The notes under the pieces are model-generated. The model was not told the DNA's origin, made no database searches, and saw nothing but the letters and a program-made list of their open reading frames with translations. This document shows, piece after piece, positions 43,748 to 55,346 of a DNA stretch of 64,000 bases. Position 1 is the first letter of the stretch; each line of letters opens with the position of its first letter. A program made the position numbers and the translations under genes. Origin of the DNA: Reticulitermes speratus (lineage: Eukaryota; Arthropoda; Insecta; Blattodea; Rhinotermitidae); contig JAJKFL010000006.1 in the NCBI GenBank assembly GCA_021186555.1, forward strand, positions 7,832,215 to 7,896,214, in the 5' to 3' direction.

Positions 43748-43794
43748 ATTATTACGATGCTCAAATCAAGTAGAATAAACCAACTTGAATCGTA

Positions 43795-44010
43795 CACAGA
43801 GTGATTAGAAATGCATACAGAATTTTAGAAGATAGAGACAACTTTACAGATCAAGGCGTAGAGACAAGAATATTATTAAAAAAGATATTAATAAAATACG
43901 ATGGACTATGCACTTGGTTCAGGATAGGATTGAGTTATTGAAAATGTCTCCCTGCGAAACTGTAGTGCTGCTACATCGTCTTTAGCCAGGCGTCACGACT
44001 GTGATGTCGG
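43795..44010 (+). pseudogene. LINE family 2, 3' fragment (copy c)
   Basis: Degenerate match to the RT tail: AGAATTTTAGAAGATAGAG, AAGGCGTAGAGACAAG and GCACTTGGTTCAGGATAGG, in the same order as copy b. Frame broken. Confidence 0.5.
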
Positions 44011-44305
44011 AAATACAGTTCAGGCTATGTAAGAGGGATTACATACATACACACAACACGAGCTCGTAACAGGTTCGCCTGTGTAAGAGGCGGATTATCA
44101 TTCTTTGAGACGTGTACATCGCACACTCGACGGAATTCAGTGACGTCGATGGGAAAAGATAAGAACACAGGTTACACGAATAGCACAGACATGTACGATG
44201 CTTTTCTGTATATATCGATATTCACTTATTTTATTACTGCATATTTATTTATTTATTTATTTATCCATATATTTATTTATTTTACGACCGTCAGAATCTC
44301 AAGCA

Positions 44306-44700
44306 TATACAGGGTGTTAAAAATAGTTACAGACTTTAAAAGTGTGTAGTACTCACTGAAATGAGCAAAAAAAATCCCAGTCAACAAATGTCCTAACAAC
44401 AATGCCTGCTTAAATATAGACGACGTTTGTGTTATTTCTACAGCAGATGCTCCACGTGGCTCCCACGCATGTCAACACAACTTTCAGCTCTTCGTCGTAC
44501 GGAAATGCGTAATCTTTTAAAAATTTCTGGTTTCATTCGATTCTCCTGAGAACCTTACTACAATCTTATGCTAATTTCAAGTCAAATAAACGCGTCGCCC
44601 ATGTCCTGGAACGGACTGGTGTTAGGACATACGATGAGTACTACTTTTTACTCATTTAAGTGAGTACCACACACCCTCTAAGTCTGTAACCCTTTTTTTA
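44306..44700. mobile_element. Mariner-like MITE (TACAGGGTGTTAAAAATAGT), right tip missing
   Basis: The left arm TACAGGGTGTTAAAAATAGT ... GTTACAGACTTTAAAAGTGT is matched by an inverse right arm ending at 44700 (GTACCACACACCCTCTAAGT, CTGTAACCC). The terminal ACACCCTGTA is lost where SINE-F begins. Confidence 0.75.
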
Positions 44701-44701
44701 A

Positions 44702-44880
44702 CGACCGGCATGGGGTCGAATTGTACGATGATTGATGATGATTGATGACTGGTGAATTCAGGAGTATTTTGAAGACAGAGCTCCTGTAACTCAGTAACTA
44801 CAGTCGTTGAGCATACAGGGATTCGAACTGTACACCTCCAGAACAGACATTTAGAAGGTTACCGCGGCACCGACCGGCCA
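44702..44880 (-). mobile_element. SINE-F (tRNA-headed SINE, ATGATTGATG tail)
   Basis: Minus-strand head GGCCGGTCGGTGCCGCGGTA with B box CAGTTCGAATCCCTG. The 3' end is a short GATTGATGATGATTGATGAC-type repeat complement near 44725-44750. Only one copy in the window. Confidence 0.55.
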
Positions 44881-45847
44881 GATGTTTAGATAAAGTTGGT
44901 GGAGACTGGCGGGGAATGTAGCACGAAAGGTACAGACGAGAAATATAAACAAAATTTCAATCCCAAAACCTAAAGGGAAGAGGTTACATAAGGGACATAC
45001 TAATGAAGTGATAATATTAAAATTAATGTTAAACAATTGGATATTATAGTACGGATTAAATCCATCTGCCTTCAGGTAATGGCCAGTGACGGGATGTTGT
45101 GAGTGTAACTCACTCTACGTGAGTCACAAATCATTATACCTTTCGTTTCATTACATATTTGTAATGTTAAAAAATGGTTCGTATAAGCTGTACATTTTAA
45201 TGTGGTTCACATTTGAACATGAACCTCTTAGGTCCATTGTATTGTGGGGTGACGTTTCCGGCAAATAATTAAGTTTGGCTTCATTACAAGCAGAGGTCCG
45301 AAAGCTACTGTTATGTACCAAAATTAAAATCACCTTACAACTTTTGTCGTAGAAAGCCATTACAAAATATACTGCAAACAGACAGGTATTAAGACCAGTA
45401 AAGCAATGAAAATACAAATTTTTTTCACGTAACAAATATTTGTCAAAGCCGTGCCCGCCAAACGTACAACAAACTTCATCTCCGCTACGAACAACAGTCA
45501 TTTAATGCAGCTGACGGAAACAACTGCTGTTTATTATGAGAAACATTCTACAAACACGAGTTTGGTTAAATGTTTGGTTGGCACCAGAGAGCAGATATTA
45601 AGAGAGCCTGTTACTGCCGCACCAGTGTCCAGGGCTCAGTCGTCACTGCGGTGGTTTTTAGTGCAGTTACTTCCCACCAGAGAGCAGCATGTGATTCCGA
45701 ATACAATAATTCTTCCTTGTGTGACGTTACACAATTCTGTCTTGTTTATCTGGTTTAATAATTAACTTATTTTTGTATTGTAAACGTTCGAGGGGGTCAC
45801 CATGTATCAAGTGTTTGTTTTGTTCTTGGATCACGAAAACAACTGCC
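44881..45847. other. No feature recognised
   Basis: Open frames on both strands (for example 45501-45151 and 45451-45765) show no recognisable domain and no splice-bounded exon I can support. Confidence 0.4.
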
Positions 45848-45855
45848 GAATGTAG

Positions 45856-46018
45856 CAGGGGCGGATCCAAGGAGGGGGAACATGAGGCGCCCTTGTCGAA
45901 TCATTGGCTTGTGCGTAATTATATTTCACACTGGTTCTACTTTTCCTACCAAATCTAATTTTTATGTCATTAAACACATACGGCCCCCCCCTTAAACAAT
46001 TTCCTGGATCCGCCACTG
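45856..46018. mobile_element. hAT-type MITE (CAGGGGCGGATCCA ends), 163 bp
   Basis: Inverted ends CAGGGGCGGATCCA and TGGATCCGCCACTG. Flanked by GAATGTAG (45848-45855) and GAAAGCAG (46019-46026), a 6/8 match of hAT-like length. The right end seeds the adjacent 109-bp array. Confidence 0.8.
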
Positions 46019-46764
46019 GAAAGCAGTAATTTTGAGTTAATGTGGGGGGTCAAAACATTAAACCAGATAGCACAATTGTGCTCTGAAGGATTAACTTCTT
46101 AGTAATAATTTCCTGGATCCGCCACTGGAAAGCAGTAATTTTGAGTTAATGTGGGGGGTCAAAACATTAAACCAGATAGCACAATTGTGCTCTGAAGGAT
46201 TAACTTCTTAGTAATAATTTCCTGGATCCGCCACTGGAAAGCAGTAATTTTGAGTTAATGTGGGGGGTCAAAACATTAAACCAGATAGCACAATTGTGCT
46301 CTGAAGGATTAACTTCTTAGTAATAATTTCCTGGATCCGCCACTGGAAAGCAGTAATTTTGAGTTAATGTGGGGGGTCAAAACATTAAACCAGATAGCAC
46401 AATTGTGCTCTGAAGGATTAACTTCTTAGTAATAATTTCCTGGATCCGCCACTGGAAAGCAGTAATTTTGAGTTAATGTGGGGGTCAAAACATTAAACCA
46501 GATAGCACAATTGTGCTCTGAAGGATTAACTTCTTAGTAATAATTTCCTGGATCCGCCACTGGAAAGCAGTAATTTTGAGTTAATGTGGGGGGTCAAAAC
46601 ATTAAACCAGATAGCACAATTGTGCTCTGAAGGATTAACTTCTTAGTAATAATTTCCTGGATCCGCCACTGGAAAGCAGTAATTTTGAGTTAATGTGGGG
46701 GTCAAAACATTAAACCAGATAGCACAATTGTGCTCTGAAGGATTAACTTCTTAGTAATAATTTC
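45998..46764 (+). repeat. 109-bp tandem array, 7 copies, seeded by a hAT end
   Basis: Units start at 45998, 46107, 46216, 46325, 46434, 46542 and 46651. Each contains AATTTCCTGGATCCGCCACT (the right end of the hAT MITE) plus about 88 bp of the DNA just outside it. Copies are nearly identical; two have one G fewer in the G run. Confidence 0.97.
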
Positions 46765-47319
46765 ACCATTAAAGTTTTGTTCCTTTCATAGTTTCTCCCA
46801 ACTGAGGCGCCACCTGAGAGGAAACATTAGACAGAATTGCTAATTTCAATAACACTAGGACATATCTGCATAGACGCCATCACTGTTCGACCGACGCTAC
46901 GTTACATATTTAGCTGCAGACGGAGGCGGGGAGATGAGGTATGGCTTCTGACTTCTACCAGGGAGGAGCCACAATTCGTTTCCCGCCGCGGAAGCAGACT
47001 GCCTCCACCGAGTATTCTGTGTTTTCCGTCAGTTCCTCAAAACTAATTCCATCATGATGTCTGCGAGTAGGTCACGACCGCTTCCACCCACATCTTGCCC
47101 AATTCAACGTTCAGTAACATCCAGTTATTCGACGCTACATTATGTGTTTGCCTGATAACACTCTAACTCCGGTGTGTACGACGCTCACGTCTAACACAAA
47201 AATGTACTGAACCGTGTAGTCCATGGCACAGAACTCCTGACTCCTATCATGGAGGTTCCAGGTTGAAATATAGAGCCGGATAACATCCTGGGAATTACGA
47301 GGTTTTACTCAGTACCTTC
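46765..47319. other. No feature recognised
   Basis: No supported gene or repeat. Confidence 0.4.
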
Positions 47320-47327
47320 AGGGAATC

Positions 47328-47617
47328 ATGGGCCGGGATAGCTCAGTCGGTATAGCGACTCGCTACGAGCTGGACGGTCCGGGGATTGAATCCCGGTGAG
47401 GGAGAGATTTTCAGCACCCGTCCAGACCGGCCCTGGGACCTACCGAGCCTCCTGTAGAATGGGTACCGGGTCATTCCCGGGGGTAAAGCGGCCGGGGTGT
47501 GGCGTTGACCACCCACCTCCAACTAGCGCCGAGGTTAAATAAAGAGTAGAGCTATACCTCTACCCCCCCTTCTGGGTCTTCATGGCGTGTTCTAGGGCGA
47601 AATTTACCTTTGCCTTT
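47328..47617 (+). mobile_element. SINE-B (tRNA-headed SINE)
   Basis: Head GGCCGGGATAGCTCAGTCGG with B box GGGGATTGAATCCCGG, then GTCCAGACCGGCCCTGGGAC and the GCGCCGAGGTTAAAT region. Flanked by AGGGAATC at 47320-47327 and 47618-47625. Confidence 0.9.
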
Positions 47618-47625
47618 AGGGAATC

Positions 47626-47987
47626 TTCCGCACAGTAATTGAGACACTGTAACGACCGGTTCCTTACACAATCTTTCGAATTCATTATGCTCGACGTTAT
47701 ATAAACTGAGGTACTTAAAAGCGTCGTTAAATAAATCAAGAATAAACATAAATAAAGCATCAGATCGGGATACTTGAAACACATTTCCTGCACCCAAACG
47801 AAACACTTGAAAAACATTTTGAAACAGTCCCCACAAATACTTCAAGTTAACTTTGCCCTTTGTACTTCGGCCGGCTATTGCTTCGTGAATAGTCTTCTGA
47901 ATTATGACGCCGTGTACTTTAACCATCCAATGACGCTGAGGTTTAAATTTCAATCGCTTCCCATGATGATGAGATAGACTTATAGTA
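47626..47987. other. No feature recognised
   Basis: The minus-strand open frame 47953-47552 partly reads the SINE and has no recognisable domain. Confidence 0.4.
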
Positions 47988-48246
47988 CTCAGTTCTGCTA
48001 TTACGGGTGTTTTGTTAACGCGGACTGGCTATAACGCGCTTGCTGAATAGGTGACCCTCGGTTGCATAACGCGAAATTTCGCGAACGCGTGTTGGCTATT
48101 ACGTAATTTCAGCGACCATAGTGAAGATACAAGGATGGATGACGGGCTACTTTTTTTTTCTGATCTGACCCTAATATTATTACGCGATTTTCTATAACGC
48201 GAGGTCTCACAAGAACGCAACTATCGCTTTATGGCAGAAGTGACTG
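47988..48246. mobile_element. Pogo/Tigger-like MITE, diverged
   Basis: Left end CTCAGTTCTGCTATTACGGG is an imperfect inverse of the right end CATAAAGCG-side ... AGAAGTGACTG. The interior repeats the TATAACGCG motif. TA dinucleotides flank it (47986-47987 and 48247-48248). Confidence 0.65.
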
Positions 48247-50639
48247 TATCCGTAAATTTATTCATGACAGTACGTTGCACCGAGGCCGATAGCATAATAG
48301 GAACTACAGGTCCGTACAGTGCACAGAGGAGGCATTGAAGGGTTAATTGCTTCAACACTGAGAATGGAGGCATCAGTCTCTTTAACCACCTTCCACACAA
48401 CACAGTATTATAAGCGAGAAGACCACAAAATAATATTCACTTTAAATCTCGCTTTATCTAAGATTGATCAGCAAACATATTCTGCCTTATTTGGACAGCA
48501 TGTTATTAGTATAAGCATGTTTCGACTGACATCTCGTAACATCCCCCCCCCCCCCCCCCCCGCCCAAACAGACACTCCAAATAACTCACCGCGTCGCTTT
48601 CCTTACAGGAGCTGCTGACACTCTCCCAAGAGATGGCACTGCGCATCGTCACGGATAACACGTGCATGACATAAACCAACAGAAATCGATTCTTCGAGGT
48701 CGACCACTTATGTTGGTGTCAGTTTTGGACAGATGTTTTAAAAGTCACCCACTTCAATAAATCATACAGCAACGGTTTTCAATTCGCGGTCCACAACATG
48801 TCACTGACGTCAGTATACGAAGAAAATGTCCGGCATGTGTCGTCAGAGTCGTGACTGGTGTTGCTGTGTGCTTGCAGATGGCAGTTTGACACGTTGAACA
48901 AAAATAGTACAGTTAACACTGTATCTGGAATTTAATGCAGTAAAATTTCACGTGTTCAGAAGGCGGGATAAAAGTCAGCAAACTTCTCAAGCACGAATAT
49001 AAGGGACAAACATCACTTCTGTACAACGTGACTACTATAAGCACACGGAAAAGTCATTTACTGACATTTTAAGGCGAGCCAAAACAAATGTTCTTATCAA
49101 CAGAATACGCCTTAGTGCATTACTATTGTACTGATTACTTTAACTCCGCCCCATATTTAATTTTTAACTTCCTTCCTCAAAAAGTTTCAGAAATACCCCC
49201 AAATATTTGTTTTGAATGTACTATATACTATACAATCTGTATTCGAAAAAGGTAAGTAATTAGGCTGACTTTCCCTTAAACCTACGACAGACGAATTAAA
49301 ACAGAAAACAATTACATACTCAAGATCATTATAACTTTTACTATTCATCTAATATTGTCAGAAGGCTTAAATACAAAAATTTTACATTTTTGGGATATGA
49401 AACATGGAAGCTGATACACAATTTTGGTCGAAAACCCTGCAGGAAAGATACTGCCTGACATTGGTTGGTCTATGTATGTATGTATGTATGTGTGTGCAGC
49501 ACACAAAACGACACCAGCAAAAACTCAGGACTATGAAATCCAACACACGAACCACATGTCACAAACAAAGTCACTTTTGCCAATATGTAATTTGCGCAGT
49601 CACAGATAATTACTCGTTTCTCTTTTAAAAAAATGACGTTAAGATACTTTTGGAGAGAGAGATGTGTATGAAGATTCTTCACGCTTTTACTTGTCTCTCA
49701 AGTGCCTTCACACCGCGTTTCACAACGCCGCTACTGCAAGAAGATGAAGACAAAACATCGACATTTTTTTACGGTGTCAACATATATAGACGCCGGAGTT
49801 ACGACACTACGACACTCACCAAATCACTTTTCTATACACTGCACTTTACATTAAATAAACGGTAATAAGATTATTTGCTTTTACACCAAACAATTTATTT
49901 TCCAGTAGATCGCTGATAATTTTCTCCAACAACTGTTTTTGATACGTGCTGACTTTAAACACACACGTGACAGGTCCAGTTCATCTTAACCTCAAAATAA
50001 TTCCCATTAAACAGTTTACTTCTGTATTTTTTTGCTTATCAGCCACTAAATAATTTATCTTCACACCTATACTTGCCGATTCCCCACTGGACACTACAGG
50101 ATTAATTGCTTACCACTCACAGGCCACCACCTCCACCTAACCTCGAAGTGTCGTCACAATGCAGCACGACCGATTAGCTTTGCGTGTGGCCAAACGAGGA
50201 GCTGACAGTCGCGTGTGAAGCCGTCAGATAACTAAAGCTATCTAGGATAAATCAGGAAGTTTTCTGCGTGGGGGACAACCACATATACGCCCATACCAGT
50301 GTGGTACAGCCCTGACGGCGGTGGTCGACCATATGTGGAGCAATATGAGTCGACATTACTCCCACACATCGTATGTCTCATGATTACGTGGTCCCAAGTT
50401 CAAAGACCGGCTGTCACGACCTTAGAAATCCATATAAACTGCTTATTTATCGATGTAGAAGGAAAGACATCTTGGCAGCAAACCGGTGAATTAAATCAAC
50501 GGACAGGACTGAGAATATTAAAACTTTTATTCATATTTAAACGAAAGTAAAGGAAAAATAAATAATATATGTGTAGGAAAAAGGAAAGAGAAGGGAGAGG
50601 GGCGAAGTAAAAGGAAAAAGGACAGCAAAAATTGTCAGT
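48247..50639. other. No gene recognised; poly-C and GTAT repeats
   Basis: Contains 19 C at 48543-48561 and (TATG)n at about 49472-49490. About 2.4 kb otherwise without a recognised feature. Confidence 0.4.
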
Positions 50640-50840
50640 ACTGGGTGATGAGTGGTAAGCTTTATGCTCCGGCCGCGTTATCCAGGGGAATGAGCCCGCG
50701 GCGTTACTGGACAAGAGACTGGGTGGGCCCCAGAGATGGTGTCGAAGCAGTGGTAATGCGAAAAAGTCTTTCTCCACTGGGAATTAAATCCGAATGTGAG
50801 GCCTTCGCCTAGGCTCTATACTCTAAACCCACGCAGCTGC
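50640..50840 (-). mobile_element. SINE-B-like copy, strongly diverged
   Basis: The minus strand shows a degenerate tRNA-like head (AATCCGAAT... to GATTTAATTCCC) and a GGGGCCCACCCAGTCTC block matching SINE-B. Boundaries uncertain. Confidence 0.5.
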
Positions 50841-51258
50841 CATCATTGGGTGTAGCTAACGTGTGTCTCCGAAGAAGGAAAAAAATGTGGCTATTAAATA
50901 ACGAGACTCGTTTCCAAACACTACGCCGTTAACTAAATTGTTTTACCCACACGTTACCCCCTTCAAAGTAATTTCCACATGAGGCTACACACCACTCCAT
51001 AGAGCCTTCCAGCCCTCGAAACAACCCCCAGTTTGTGAGAGGGCTTTAACCAATTTCACCCTCTTCTCCATAAACTTCACGTAACAAATTCAACGTTTCG
51101 GTGGCAGTTTTCTTCAATTTCACAAGAAATTTTATCATTACCAGTTGCTCATTTTTATCACGCGTGATCGCGGATGGTCAAAATAAAACCCATTTATAAC
51201 AACACTTATTACTCGAAACTACGTCAACGTAACGGAGCGTGGTTTGGCATGCGACTAG
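50841..51258. other. No feature recognised
   Basis: No supported gene or repeat. Confidence 0.4.
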
Positions 51259-51268
51259 TGGGGTAGGG

Positions 51269-51553
51269 AGACGGGATAGCGTAGTCGGTATAGCGACTCG
51301 CCCGGGCTGGACGGTCCGGGGATCGAATTCCGGTAGGCGTGAGATTTTTCGCACCCGTTCAGACCGACCCTGGGGCCCACCCAGCCCCCTGTACAATGGG
51401 TACCGGCTCTCTTTCCCGGGGGTAAAGCGGCCGAGGCGTGGCGTTGACCACCGACCCCTATCTAGCGCCGAGGTTAAGAAAGAGTACAGCCATGCCTTTA
51501 CTCCCCCTCTGTGCGTTCATGGCAGGTTATAGGGTGACCTTTACCTTTACCTA
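51269..51553 (+). mobile_element. SINE-B (tRNA-headed SINE)
   Basis: Head ACGGGATAGCGTAGTCGGTA, B box GGGGATCGAATTCCGG, body AGACCGACCCTGGGGCCC and the TAGCGCCGAGGTTAAGAAAG region. Candidate target duplication GGGGTAGGG (51260-51268) and GGGGTAAGG (51554-51562). Confidence 0.87.
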
Positions 51554-51562
51554 GGGGTAAGG

Positions 51563-52214
51563 TTCAGCAGTAACTAGTAGTGTGTACGTTTACTTCAATG
51601 ATCAGCGGTCAAAATCAGCTGATGCGCGCGCAATATTGTTTATAAACACTACTCGTAGCTCGATATCCGTGGTACATCTAAACAGCTTTTATTCTAAGAT
51701 GAAGATATTGACACAGTTACCGGAGCGTATTTCCATAACGAAGACTGAAAGATGGACAGTGTCCAGTAGAAATGTTAGTTGAACATCAGATGGTCATGAT
51801 CTTCAGACAGGAATGTCATCAAAGTATGTCATCAAATACAACACTACCTTCTGTAATTGGCACTGCGTTACGTCCCACGTTTCGAAAGCACATTTCCTTA
51901 TCGATAGCTTCAAAACATACAAACACTGAAGACAAAACAGATCATTTGCATTAGTGACACACAAAGTGCTAACGGCTAAATGCAGGAAGCAAGCCTAAAA
52001 TATAACAAAACGTCTTAAAACGTAATTTATCGTATGCCAGCATTACTGTATGCTGTCACATCAGTAGTTACCATGAAAACTTGTTAATGATATGAATGCT
52101 TCAAAAAACGTCGGGCGTAATGTCATTAAAACTGAAGACAGTTGTGTTGAATTTGAGTGTATATTTTGAGTACTTAGTAAAAAAAAAACACGATATGTCC
52201 TGAACTTTAAAGTT
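51563..52214. other. No feature recognised
   Basis: No supported gene or repeat. Confidence 0.4.
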
Positions 52215-53623
52215 TAGAGAGGCAATAAAATTAAAATCTAAATTAGGAAATCGTTGGCAAAATCCAAATGGGGAAGATCTGAAAATGTAGACTTGTGTGT
52301 TCCGTATTTATTTAGGCAATAAAATTAAAATCTAAATTAGGAAATCGTTGGCAAAATCCAAATGGGGAAGATCTGAAAATGTAGACTTGTGTGTTCCGTA
52401 TTTATTTAGGCAATAAAATTAAAATCTAAATTAGGAAATCGTTGGCAAAATCCAAATGGGGAAGATCTGAAAATGTAGACTTGTGTGTTCCGTATTTATT
52501 TAGGCAATAAAATTAAAATCTAAATTAGGAAATCGTTGGCAAAATCCAAATGGGGAAGATCTGAAAATGTAGACTTGTGTGTTCCGTATTTATTTAGGCA
52601 ATAAAATTAAAATCTAAATTAGGAAATCGTTGGCAAAATCCAAATGGGGAAGATCTGAAAATGTAGACTTGTGTGTTCCGTATTTATTTAGGCAATAAAA
52701 TTAAAATCTAAATTAGGAAATCGTTGGCAAAATCCAAATGGGGAAGATCTGAAAATGTAGACTTGTGTGTTCCGTATTTATTTAGGCAATAAAATTAAAA
52801 TCTAAATTAGGAAATCGTTGGCAAAATCCAAATGGGGAAGATCTGAAAATGTAGACTTGTGTGTTCCGAATTTATTTAGGCAATAAAATTAAAATCTAAA
52901 TTAGGAAATCGTTGGCAAAATCCAAATGGGGAAGATCTGAAAATGTAGACTTGTGTGTTCCGAATTTATTTAGGCAATAAAATTAAAATCTAAATTAGGA
53001 AATCGTTGGCAAAATCCCAATGGGGAAGATCTGAAAATGTAGACTTGTGTGTTCCGTATTTATTTAGGCAATAAAATTAAAATCTAAATTAGGAAATCGT
53101 TGGCAAAATCCAAATGGGGAAGATCTGAAAATGTAGACTTGTGTGTTCCGTATTTATTTAGGCAATAAAATTAAAATCTAAATTAGGAAATCGTTGGCAA
53201 AATCCAAATGGGGAAGATCTGAAAATGTAGACTTGTGTGTTCCGTATTTATTTAGGCAATAAAATTAAAATCTAAATTAGGAAATCGTTGGCAAAATCCA
53301 AATGGGGAAGATCTGAAAATGTAGACTTGTGTGTTCCGAATTTATTTAGGCAATAAAATTAAAATCTAAATTAGGAAATCGTTGGCAAAATCCAAATGGG
53401 AAGATCTGAAAATGTAGACTTGTGTGTTCCGAATTTATTTAGGCAATAAAATTAAAATCTAAATTAGGAAATCGTTGGCAAAATCCAAATGGGGAAGATC
53501 TGAAAATGTAGACTTGTGTGTTCCGAATTTATTTAGGCAATAAAATTAAAATCTAAATTAGGAAATCGTTGGCAAAATCCAAATGGGGAAGATCTGAAAA
53601 TGTAGACTTGTGTGTTCCGTATT
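52215..53623 (+). repeat. 94-bp tandem array, 15 copies, highly homogeneous
   Basis: Unit: GGCAATAAAATTAAAATCTA, AATTAGGAAATCGTTGGCAA, AATCCAAATGGGGAAGATCT, GAAAATGTAGACTTGTGTGT, then TCCGTATTTATTTA. The only recurrent variation is CCGTATTT or CCGAATTT, one CCCAATG and one missing G. The very low divergence indicates recent expansion. Confidence 0.98.
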
Positions 53624-53959
53624 TAAATGACTGGTAAATGTTTCAGTCCTGTAACAGTCCGTGTTCGCTTGCAGACTGTTATAAAGACTATAAGACTGCT
53701 TTTCAGGATTGTGTTGGTATTCTGGCAACAATAAAACTTGAAGAGTTACGATCTCAGGATCTTTTTAAGTATTCCGTAAATCATTTCTTGAGCTGGCTTT
53801 ATGTGAAGCGAAACATAAAACTGCCACACACAACGACGTAACGGCCGGAAGGCTATTGGTGTCGATGTTAACGGAAATGGAGACCCACCGCAACTTTGTG
53901 TGGTACAGCCTGTTGACAGATTCTGCGACAGGGCGAAGGATGTTACAGGTAGCTTCACG
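53624..53959. other. No feature recognised
   Basis: No supported gene or repeat. Confidence 0.4.
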
Positions 53960-54140
53960 ATACCAATGAGGGAGAGATACCGTGGACTGGATTGATCTGG
54001 CTCAGGATAGGGACATGTGGAGAGCTCTTGTGAATGCGGTAATGAGCCCTCGGGATTCCACAAAATTTGGGAGCCAGGATTTCTGGAATACCTGAGCAAC
54101 CTTCAGCTTTTCAAGAAGGACTCTGCTGCATGCAGTTAGT
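53960..54140 (+). pseudogene. LINE family 2, 3' fragment (copy d)
   Basis: GGATTGATCTGGCTCAGGAT, then GGGACATGTGGAGAGCTCTT, encodes a LAQDRDMWRALVNAV-like tail. It is followed by the family 3' UTR (GGATTCCACAAAATTTGGG, TTCAAGAAGGACTCTGCTGC). Confidence 0.65.
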
Positions 54141-54299
54141 TGCAATAAAAGGGAGTTAAGACAGACTGAATAAAATCTTGACATAACAGTAAGAAAGTAA
54201 ACTAAAGATAACATCAGTACAGGATCTAATAATAATTTTACACTATGATATGTTATTTCGAAAATCTACACCATAATACAATCCCATAGGGCACAGTTC

Positions 54300-54500
54300 T
54301 TGTAAAGCCTGACAGTTTCTTAGCCGTTCAAGAAATTTCCGCCAATGTTACGGACACCTAACGTTCATTACCCTATTCACAACAGCCTGCCACCCCAATC
54401 CTCTTCTAAACCAAACTCGTCCAGTCCACTTCCTCTCATCCTATTGCTCTCAGATAGGACTCAGTATTATCCTACCATCTAAATATAGGTCATCCAACTA
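54300..54500 (-). pseudogene. LINE family 2, 3' fragment (copy e)
   Basis: Minus strand: TGGACGAGTTTGGTTTAGAA, GGCAGGCTGTTGTGAATAGG and GTAATGAACG correspond to the family's RT tail and UTR. Strongly diverged. Confidence 0.5.
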
Positions 54501-54509
54501 CACCACAGA

Positions 54510-54744
54510 ATTATTTTTTTTTCCTATGGCTCGACAGCCCTATATGGGCCTGGGCCTCCTCGTTTCGTCGAGGTTTCATGGTCACACATTTGAGACACAC
54601 CACACTCGGTAGGACTCCTCTGGACGAGTGATCAGCCCGTCGCAGAGACCTCTACCTGACAACACACAGCACTCACAAGAGACAGACATCCATGCCTCCG
54701 GCGGGATTCGAACCCAAAATCCTAGTAAGCGAGCGGCCGAAGTC
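54510..54744 (-). mobile_element. SINE-A, 5' truncated
   Basis: The minus-strand B box (GGGTTCGAATCCCGCC) and body are intact; the head stops within GGCCGCTCGC. The tail is A-rich (plus TTATTTTTTTTTCC). Confidence 0.88.
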
Positions 54745-55083
54745 CCGAAGTTGTTCACATTTTCAGAACAAAAGACTCCACACCATACATTAACATCCAG
54801 TACTTTAACGTATACTGGTACTGTTTACATGCAAAATGAGAATACAAAAAATTTTCTGTCTTACGTTATTTTTGCGCATGATGTGACGTCATTTCCGAGT
54901 ATTATTGAACCCCTGATAACCGCAACCCAACCTACACGCCACGACACAACTTGAGTTGTACTAAGTTACGACAGTAACCGCCAGATGGCACGCAACAACG
55001 CTCAACAGGTCATGTGACTCTCACGACGAAAGACAGAAAACGGGGGCATTGGGGCAGGATTGAAACGCAGGACGGACGGGGGT

Positions 55084-55085
<2 letters not shown>
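54745..55085. other. No feature recognised
   Basis: No supported gene or repeat. Confidence 0.4.

Positions 55086-55152
<67 letters not shown>
55086..55152. repeat. Poly-G run of 67 bases
   Basis: An uninterrupted G homopolymer. The window also has shorter G or C runs (4937, 29733, 33179, 34623, 48543, 59757), so long C:G runs are a feature of this sequence. The exact length of this one may be unreliable. Confidence 0.9.
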
Positions 55153-55154
<2 letters not shown>

Positions 55155-55221
55155 TACGTATACAAAGAACACGAAAAAAAATTAATGTAGCGCAAGATTT
55201 GAGACCTACGCCACTGTGTAG

Positions 55222-55346
55222 ATGAGGTCTTCCCTCTTCTGGGTTGTTACACAGCGTCTGTTGGTACTTGTTTACCGACTTTTCGGGACAAGCTAAACAA
55301 CTACCAACATACTCAGCATAACTACCCAGAAGAGCGAAGACCTAAC
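55222..55346. mobile_element. Palindromic hairpin element, AGATCTC/CTTCTGGG family (copy 3), diverged
   Basis: Arms GAGGTCTTCCCTCTTCTGGG ... TTGGTA and TACCAACA ... CCCAGAAGAGCGAAGACCT, with a CTTTTCGGGACAAGC remnant of the core between. Short and old. Confidence 0.65.

Noticed and set aside
45151..45501. Exon or gene upstream of the C1 exons on the minus strand
   Set aside because: No recognisable domain and no convincing acceptor/donor pair. Length alone is not evidence in this AT-rich DNA.
47552..47953. Protein-coding frame of 133 codons on the minus strand
   Set aside because: Its end reads antisense through a SINE-B and the rest has no recognisable domain.
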